Origin: Potentilla sterilis
Taxonomy: Eukaryota > Streptophyta > Magnoliopsida > Rosales > Rosaceae
Length of the DNA stretch: 64,000 bases
Assembly (NCBI GenBank): GCA_963682095.1
Contig: OY821755.1
Location: forward strand, 26,156,010-26,220,009
Direction: 5' to 3'
Shown: positions 57,710 to 64,000 of the stretch, one piece after another
How positions within the stretch are numbered: the stretch's first letter is position 1
Layout: each line of letters opens with the position of its first letter
The notes under the pieces: generated by a model
Told to the model about the DNA's origin: nothing
What the model saw: the letters and a program-made list of their open reading frames with translations, nothing else
The model's database searches: none
Translations under genes and position numbers: made by a program

Positions 57710-58274
57710 AAGGGAGGAATAGGTGGTGAAAATGAGTGAGATAGTTTCGGCTGTACTCCAGAGAAAGCTCCCACCAAAAATGAAAGACCCAGGCAGGTTT
57801 ACCGTGCGTTGTAAAATTGGACAATGTTATTTTGATAAAGTTTTGCTAGATTTAGGGGCATCTATAAATGTAATGCCATACAATGTTTACAAGTCCCTAG
57901 GTTTAGGAGAGTTGAAAAAGGACAATGTTATAATTCAACTTGCTGATAGGTCTAACAACTATCCTGAGGGATATGTTGAGGATGTTCTTGTGCAAGTAAA
58001 TAATCTGATTTTTCCTGCAGATTTCTATGTGCTTCACATGGAAGAGTCGTCCCTTAATTCCACTCAATTTTGGTTGGGGCGACCATTTATGAGGACAGCA
58101 AGAACGAAGATAGACGTTGCAGAAGGGAATCTCACAATGGAATTTGATGGTGAAGTTATTAGCTTCAACGTGTTTGAAGCCATGAGGTATCCAATTTCTG
58201 ACTTAAAACTTTGCTATGCTATTGATGTTGTTGATTCTGTTGCACAGGTTTTGTCAGAAACTTTGGATCAATAG
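57705..58274 (+). pseudogene. Gag-protease of element C, 3' piece
   Basis: Continues the gag frame broken at 24979. A TAG at 57720-57722 stands where homologues have Gln. Downstream 183 codons are open and cover the protease: DLGASINVMPYNVYKSLG near 57848 and LGRPFMRT near 58074. The frame ends at TAG 58272-58274, the site that is a readthrough stop in the other copies; here the following codons are CAA CGA, outside the consensus. The product would be the aspartic protease of element C, but the upstream breaks make expression unlikely. Confidence 0.9.
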
Positions 58275-59466
58275 CAACGAGCTATTGAGATGGGGGCTGG
58301 AATTGATGATGAAATGGAGGGGACAAATTTGAATGAGGCTCGGCTCGGACTTGAGCCGAGCATAGCATTAGTTGTTGCCGAACTTGAGGCAGCCCCTCGA
58401 CTAAGGTATGAACGTTATACGTCAATTCCAATTAGCACTAATAAGTTGTTACCATCTGTGGAACAAGCCCCAAAATTAGAGCTTAAGGCTCTACCAGATC
58501 ATTTGAAGTACAAATTCTTAGGAGACGATGACACTTTACCAGTTATTGTGTCATCAAATCTGAGTGAGCAGCAAGAAGAAAGATTGATTGATGTGCTAAA
58601 GAGAAACAAGACCGTCATTGGTTGGACCTTGGCGGACATCAAGGGAATCAGCCCTACTACTTGTGTTCACAGGATCTTGCTCGAGGAAGGAGCCAAGCCT
58701 ACTAGGGAGGGTCAGAGACGTTTACACCCCCCTATGATGAAGATTGTGAAGGACGAGGTGATCAAGCTTTTAGATTGTGGCGTAATTTATCCCATTACGG
58801 ATAGCCAATGGATCTCACCCGTTCAGGTTGTACCCAAGAAGAGTGGAGTTACAGTTGTTGAGAATGATAAGAATGAGCTCGTGCCACAAAGATTGGTGAC
58901 AGGATATAGGATGTGTATCGATTACAGGAAGTTGAATGCAACTACACGCAAGGATCACATGGCTCTAGCTACCCTTTATGGATCAGATGTTGGAGAGATT
59001 AGCTGGGCACGAGTACTATTGTTTCTTGGACGGGTACAGCGGTTACAATCAAATATGCATCCACCCTGATGACCAGGAAAAGACGTTTACATGTCCCTTC
59101 GGTACGTTTGCCTATCGACGCATGCCTTTTGGTTTATGCAACGCACCAGGTACATTTCAACGTTGTATGTATTCCATATTGTCTGATTACATTGAGAACA
59201 TTATTGAAGTCTTTATGGATGATTTTAGCATATATGGGAAAGACTTTGATGCATGCTTAGTGAATTTGGAATTAATCCTGGAAAGATGTGTTAAAACTAA
59301 TCTTGTATTAAATTGGGAAAAATGTCATTTTGTGGTAAAACAAGGGATAGTTTTAGGACACATAATTTATGCTAAGGGGATAGAGGTTGATAGGGCCAAG
59401 ATAGATGTTATGCTTCACTTACCCTCCCCTACAACTGTAAGGGAGGTTAGCTCTTTTCTTGGCCAT
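58275..59466 (+). pseudogene. Pol of element C, frameshifted and truncated by CACTA insertion
   Basis: In frame with the protease piece across the stop. It reads to about 58960 (N-terminal pol and start of RT, including CIDYRKLNATTRKDHM). A small insertion around 58965-58975 shifts the frame; RT continues in the next frame from 58978 with FMDDFSIYG near 59214. One codon of the homologues is missing near 59083. Sequence ends at SSFLGH (59466), where the CACTA terminus begins; RNase H and integrase would lie beyond the transposon, outside the window. Confidence 0.9.
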
Positions 59467-59484
59467 CACTACCAGATCCGAGGG

Positions 59485-59885
59485 CATAGCCGACGAAAAA
59501 ATTTTCGTCGGCTATACCTTCTGCCGACGAAATTTTCGTCGGCTATAATTCGTCGAAAAAAAGGAAATCGTCGGCTATATGCGAGTATGGCCGACGACTT
59601 TACCGACGAAATATCATTTCGTCGACCAAACCTTGGCAAAATATCCGACGAAATTCGTCGGGTATTTTCGAGTATGGCCGACGATATCGTAAACTATAGC
59701 TGACGAAATTCGTCGGCTATTTGTTCTGAACTATAGCCGACGATTTCATCTATTTCGTCGGTTATTTCGTCGAAATATATTAATATTTTAATAGGCATTA
59801 ATTAGTTATAGCCGACGAAATAAGGTAATTTTCGTCGGCTATAGTACTTATAGCCGACGAAATAATGCCAAAATCGTCGGCTATT
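59485..59885. repeat. Left subterminal palindromic repeats of the CACTA
   Basis: Repeated units TAGCCGACGAAA and the complement TTTCGTCGGCTA alternate, forming several hairpins; the first spans 59485-59514 with almost no loop. In En/Spm, subterminal repeats of this kind bind the TNPA protein. The frame 58978-59703 runs into this region by chance. Confidence 0.88.
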
Positions 59886-60038
59886 CTTACATTTGGTGAA
59901 AAAAAAATTAAATTATTTTCTAAATTACCATTCCAAGCAACCTGCAAATCACAAAGACAGTACATGCATTTGCACTAACAAGAAACACGTCTAAATGACT
60001 TATTATTTAATTCGTTCCAATATACATAAAATATAACC
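59886..60038. other. 3' untranslated side of the CACTA gene
   Basis: A short AT-rich stretch between the left repeats and the stop codon of the minus-strand gene. I see no further feature. Confidence 0.6.
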
Positions 60039-62348
60039 CTAATCATCACCTAAGCCACTAAAGTCCACCACGTCATCCCCAGCATCCTGCTCTCCATCAT
60101 GCTCGTCATCCTGCTGACCGAACTCGGGAGGTTGAGGCATTGGAGGTTCAACTAACGGCTGAAACGGGGGCGGGGGTTGAAGGCTTTGTTGTTGTGCGGC
60201 GAACATCTCATACCACCAGTTTTGTTGGCCGGCGTAGTTGTGTTGCCGAATTCTCTCCCATTCAGCATGCCAACTGGACAGATCTAAATAATACTGCTGT
60301 GTTCTGCGGTGTTGCTCCTGTGATCTCTAGAAGTCGGCCGCCAACCTGGCATTTTCATCTGCCAATCTCCGCACTTCCCCCCTCACCTGTTGGCTCTCCC
60401 CGCCTCCCTTCTTTTGACCTCCCTTAGTGGTCTTCAGGAACCCTAGTCCAGAACTTCCCAAACCCCGGCAGTAGTAGTTGTTTGAGCGGTTTGGGAAGGC
60501 TGCGTCGAACATCCTCGCTGCCGTTTGGACATTGGACCGGTCGACCTGGCGCAGGGCTTCTTCCAGATCTGCCTCTAAAATGTTCGGTTGTGTCTCCCGA
60601 ACTACTTGCTGGAACACCTCTTCTTCGGCCAGGTTAACCCTCTCCTAATTGGACGGGAAAAAAAAGAATTAATATTCTAACAAATATATAATTAAGTAAA
60701 ATTAATAATTAAAATTTTAAAATAGTAATGAACGACTTACGAGCTGTTCTGTCGCTTGTGGATAAGCGAGCTTGAACGTCTCCACGTACGGGTTGCTATC
60801 AAGATGATCTCTAAGCGCCTCCTCCTGATATTGTGCAAACGGCCTAGAACCAGCATGATGGGGGGTTGTGTTACGGCGGCGGTTCTCACAGTTTATCGGA
60901 GAACGTTGCTTCAAAAAAAATAAGAAAATATTAGAAAAATGCATAAAAAAATATTAGTGTAATAATTATAAAATAATTAAACTAATAATTAAAATTTTAA
61001 CAAAATAAACATTTGTAGTGAAGTTTAGTATTTACCTGCATAACTGGGTTGTTGAAGTCTACTGTCTTCAACCAACGCCACTCGTACTCCCTGAACATGA
61101 ACTCTCTGGGAGTACCCATACGACCACGGTTGTCGTATTCGTTATAGTGGGAACGGAGCTCGTTCTTCCACTCTTTGAACCTACGAAAAAAACAAAAGTT
61201 CATTAGAAATATTATTAATATCATAAAATATTTCAAATTATAAGATGAAGAATTCCCAACGTACCTCGAGTTCTGCACGGAGTCCGCCCAATCCCGCTTG
61301 TGTTCGGCAATCTCGAAGAATGTCTGAAAGATAATATTTTATTAGTTTTACAATTGTAACAATACCGAAAATTATTAAATATTACGATAAATAAATTAAA
61401 TTTTTTAAATTACTCACCGACGCGGCGTTGTTCTCCTCTCTCTTTATCTCTTCGAGCACATCAGCCCACTGGGTCCACAACATAGGGACTCTATCCCTAA
61501 TCAGGGCCCCCACGCAACCCGAGTAGTCGCGTTTTTTTTTCCCCTGAACCTCCTGATTAGGAGGTTCGTTGATCTGGATCCTCCCCCTCAGATCAACAGT
61601 TCTCCTGAGCGTGTCAAAACATATGACACCTCTCGTATTCCTCCGTGCACTGCTAGCGGCTGTCCCTATCACATAAACGACGATTGGTTAATAAAATTAA
61701 ATATTAGTGCGTTAATTTTAATAAAATATTTAATTAATAAAATCAAATGTTACCTGAACTGGATGACTCGTCTGTCGACTTTCCTTTTCTCCTCGCCGAA
61801 ATCAGGAGGTCAGGGTTCTCAAATGGCTGCTACTGGTATGCCTCCGCAGCACTCACGTACTGAGGCATATCAGGCCATATGGGCACGCCACGATAGTCGA
61901 CCTCCGGTATCGCAGGAATGTTGTACGGGAGGTAGAGCTGGTTTGGGAGAGTAGGACCCTCAGTCGAGTCAGCCGCAGAAGTCGTCGGACTCCTCATCGG
62001 CTCCCGATGAACCTCAGGCATACGAACCTGAGGAACGTCTACAGCTATCTCGTCCTGAAATAGCTGCCGACTGAACCTCGGAGCATCTGGCCCGACAGGC
62101 GGAAGTGAACTGCTCGACGGCAGCCCCGCCTGGAGAAGGGTCTGGTGCCAAGAACTCATACTCCTCCGCGGCTGGGATGAATCCACAGTCCTCCGCGGCT
62201 GGGAGGAATCCACACTCCTCCGCGGCTGGCTGGTGGTCCTCTCAGGCTGGCGAAGGGTCCTGTCGGAGTCTGCAGAACCGGCGGAACTTCCAGAACCTCT
62301 CGATCTGGAACGATGGCCTCCGAAGAACTGTCTGAATGCATCGGCCAT
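60039..62348 (-). pseudogene. CACTA transposase gene (Transposase_24/TNPA-like), seven coding exons, two premature stops
   Basis: Likely DNA-binding accessory transposase of an En/Spm-type element, acting in the nucleus on the subterminal repeats. Coding exons on the minus strand: 62348-61754, 61665-61418, 61323-61265, 61180-61036, 60908-60741, 60644-60039. A non-coding exon lies upstream. All introns have GT...AG ends and phases agree across every join, giving about 606 residues. Exon 1 is Ser/Arg/Pro-rich. The middle exons carry the family signature: VPMLWTQWADVL, RFKEWKNELRSHY and an NCENRRRN...HHAGSRPFAQYQEEAL block. The last exon has a charged segment and a Gln/Pro-rich acidic tail ending FSGLGDD. 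TAG codons at 61832-61830 and 60329-60327 interrupt the frame; C-to-T change of CAG is the simplest cause of both, but it cannot be proven here. The six coding segments listed plus the leader exon give seven exons in all. ATG 62348 directly follows an intron acceptor (TTGCAG/ATG). Confidence 0.87.
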
Positions 62349-62784
62349 CTGCAACCGCGGCCATTTTAAATAATACTAACCATTAACCTAAATATAACTA
62401 TTTATATACAAATATAACTATATTTCTTCATTAACATATATATATAATTAGACTACCAATTTATATATATAATTAATTTAACAATTTATATAACAATTTA
62501 TATAATTAAAATTAAATATATAACAATTTTACCTAAATTATAACAAATATATAACAATTAAATTTATTAACAAATATATAACAATTTATATAGTTAAAAT
62601 TAAATATATAACAATTTATTATATAACAATTTATATAATTAAAATAAAATATATAACAATTATATAACAATTTGTTAAAATTAAATTTATTAACAAATAT
62701 ATAACAAATATATAACAATTTATATAATTAAAATTAAATATATAACAATTTATTAAATTAAATTAAATTGAAAAAAAAAAATTA
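62349..62784 (-). repeat. AT-rich 5' leader intron with minisatellite
   Basis: Minus-strand intron from CCG/GTAATTT (about 62784) to GCGGTTGCAG (62349). Its body (about 62400-62760) repeats blocks of ATATAACAATTTATATAATT and related forms in irregular tandem. The ORF 62533-62718 is an artefact of this repeat. Confidence 0.75.
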
Positions 62785-62940
62785 CCGGATCGGATCGGAG
62801 GAGGAGGAGGAGGAGGAGGAGGAGAGCGGCGGTGCGGCTCTGTCTGAATTGCTGCGGAGGAGAAAGCAGAAAAACGGAGGAGAAAGCAGAAAAAAGGAGA
62901 AAACGGAGGCTAGGGTTCGGCAGTTTCAGACTTATACCCG
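62785..62940 (-). promoter_or_regulatory. Promoter and non-coding first exon of the CACTA gene
   Basis: A TATA-like GGGTATAAGTC lies at about 62931-62941 on the minus strand, directly beside the right subterminal repeats. The leader contains CTTTCTCCTCCG repeats and (GGA)n (plus strand, about 62797-62824), then the splice donor. Confidence 0.6.
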
Positions 62941-62945
62941 ATAGA

Positions 62946-63272
62946 ATAGCCGACGATTAAAAAATATTTCGTCGGCTATTCTTTACTATAGCCGACGAAA
63001 TCTTGAACATCGTCGGCTATACTTTGAATATCGTCGGCTATTCTTTGAATGTCGTCGGCTATACTTTAGGCGCTCAACAGCCGTCCGATCTCCCCCATCC
63101 AACGGCGGACAATGAAAAGGCGCGGATCGCAAAAGTTTAGCCGACGAATTTAAATATTTCGTCGGCTATACTTTGAAAAATCAGCAGCCATTAGTTCTGA
63201 GCCATCCAACGGCGGACAATAAGCGGATCGCAAGAGTTTAGCCGACGAAATATTTGAATTCGTCGGCTAAAC
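62946..63272. repeat. Right cluster of GCCGACGAAA repeats
   Basis: At least eight copies in both orientations, lying upstream of the transposase promoter. Part of the cluster is itself duplicated: CCATCCAACGGCGGACAAT occurs at about 63097 and 63202, each followed by GCGGATCGCAA and a TTTAGCCGACGAA palindrome. Confidence 0.85.
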
Positions 63273-63301
63273 CTTTGGTCAAACTACGAAGTCAAACCTC
63301 T

Positions 63302-64000
63302 AAATGCTTTCAAACGGAAATTGGCCTGTGTAAATGACGTTTTTTGGCCTGACCTTCAACAGATAATAGTTTCAAATCGATGAGGCGCAACAAATCGTAT
63401 AAAAATTTTCCTCAAAATATTTACCGACCGTCAGGCTACCCATAGGAAAACGGAAGTAAAAAACAGTTAACCACAACATTCGACATACAGATTTTGTCGG
63501 AATCGTGTCATTTTTCAACCGTAGACGTATTTCATTATTTCGGTCATATCTTATTTCACGACACATTTGCATTTGTAGATTGTACGTATAGTAACTATTT
63601 GAAACTATACATTCACTTAAACACTTAGTAAACAAGTTAAGGAACATTAGTGCATATGTTCCGATTTTGAATCTAAAAGTTTGGACAATCTATTCCAACC
63701 GTCAGATATCACCGTTAAGATTAAATACATGTATAAAAAAAATCCAACTACATCTGACAACCTTAAAGGCTCGATCGGGACAGTCAACCGGGTGAGTCAA
63801 CCCTTTAAACGCTTAGAAATGGAAATTGGCCTGTGTAAATGACCTTTTTTTGCCTGACCTTCAACAGATAATAGTTTCAAATCGATGAGACGCAACTAAT
63901 CGTATAAAAATTTTCCTCAAAATATTTACCGAACGTGAGGCTACCCATAGGAAAACGGAAGTGAAAAACAGTTAACCGCAACATTCGGCTCGCAGATTTT
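63302..64000. repeat. Tandem repeat with ~515-bp period, cut by window end
   Basis: GGAAATTGGCCTGTGTAAAT occurs at 63316 and 63831. After each come the same landmarks in order, including GCCTGACCTTCAACAGATAA, CAAATCGATGAG and GGCTACCCATAGGAAAACGG, with about 10% differences. No ORF of note; the minus-strand ORF 63372-63647 has no recognisable features. Confidence 0.88.

Larger units (their letters stand above)
19321..59466 (+). mobile_element. Athila-type element C, interrupted by a nested block and a CACTA element
   Basis: LTR2, PBS, leader and gag run to 24979. Gag/protease resumes at 57705 and pol ends abruptly at 59466 where the CACTA begins. The 24980-57704 block lies within it. All reading frames are broken, so C is older than the block inside it. 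Its 3' LTR is not in the window. Confidence 0.88.
59467..64000. mobile_element. CACTA (En/Spm-type) DNA transposon, left part
   Basis: Begins CACTACCAGATCCG, the typical CACTA terminus, inside the RT/RNase H region of element C. The three bases before it are CAT; the expected 3-bp duplication cannot be confirmed because the right end is outside. Subterminal GCCGACGAAA repeats follow, then a minus-strand Transposase_24-like gene, a second cluster of the same repeats and a tandem 515-bp repeat. No Transposase_21 (TNPD-like) gene is visible. Confidence 0.88.

Noticed and set aside
59485..59885. CRISPR-like regularly spaced repeats
   Set aside because: Units alternate in orientation, spacing is irregular, and they sit just inside a CACTA terminus.
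62533..62718. Minus-strand 61-codon ORF rich in Asn, Tyr and Ile
   Set aside because: It is translation of the AT minisatellite inside the leader intron of the CACTA gene.
63290..64000. Right terminus of the CACTA within the window
   Set aside because: No complement of CACTACCAGATCC and no TAGTG-ended terminus found; the element must continue beyond the edge.
1..64000. A new bacterial-type defence or metabolic gene system
   Set aside because: All coding signals fit plant retrotransposons or a CACTA transposon. No prokaryotic genes, operons or ribosome-binding sites are present.

Overview
This is repeat-dense plant nuclear DNA, almost certainly from a flowering plant. The evidence is long LTRs with plant-type primer-binding sites, Gag and Pol typical of plant Ty3/gypsy elements, and a CACTA transposon with an intron-containing Transposase_24-type gene. 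I found no host gene, tRNA, rRNA, operon or CRISPR array. Every coding region belongs to a mobile element and most are broken. The species cannot be named from the sequence.

Layout. 1-6952 (minus): 5' part of an Athila-type element (A) with an open gag-protease frame, leader, tRNA-Asp-type PBS and a 2.6-kb LTR; it sits inside an older LTR. 6953-14550: a heavily decayed chromovirus/Tekay-like element on the minus strand (initiator-Met PBS, integrase relics), whose 5' LTR zone is rearranged into a 456-458-bp inverted repeat around a 1.2-kb loop packed with short triloop hairpins. 14551-21577: a chain of Athila-type LTR pieces (E1, LTR1, an internal remnant, LTR2). LTR2 begins element C, whose leader and gag run to 24979.

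24980-57704 is one 32.7-kb block inserted into the gag of C and flanked by the 5-bp duplication CATAC. It reads LTRa-gag1-pol-LTRb-gag2-pol-LTRc-partial pol-LTRd. LTRa and LTRd form the outer (type 1) pair. LTRb and LTRc are a second type (type 2) and repeat with an exact 11,859-base period. The only undamaged polymerase/integrase frame (51032-53561) is the 3' part of the type 1 element. C resumes at 57705 and is cut again at 59467 by a CACTA transposon that runs off the right edge. That transposon carries palindromic GCCGACGAAA subterminal repeats and a seven-coding-segment minus-strand transposase gene with two premature TAG codons.

How the parts work: in the Athila-type elements an LTR promoter would drive a transcript with a long, partly duplicated leader that may be spliced just before gag. 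Gag-protease ends at a UAG in a tobamovirus-like readthrough context and RT-RNaseH-integrase follows in the same frame. A 1.8-kb non-coding 3' region ends in the polypurine tract, a sequence that also occurs 1.6 kb upstream. The most unusual signals are a short motif that occurs three or four times per LTR and is replaced in concert between LTR subfamilies, and the GGG/GAG triloop hairpin array.
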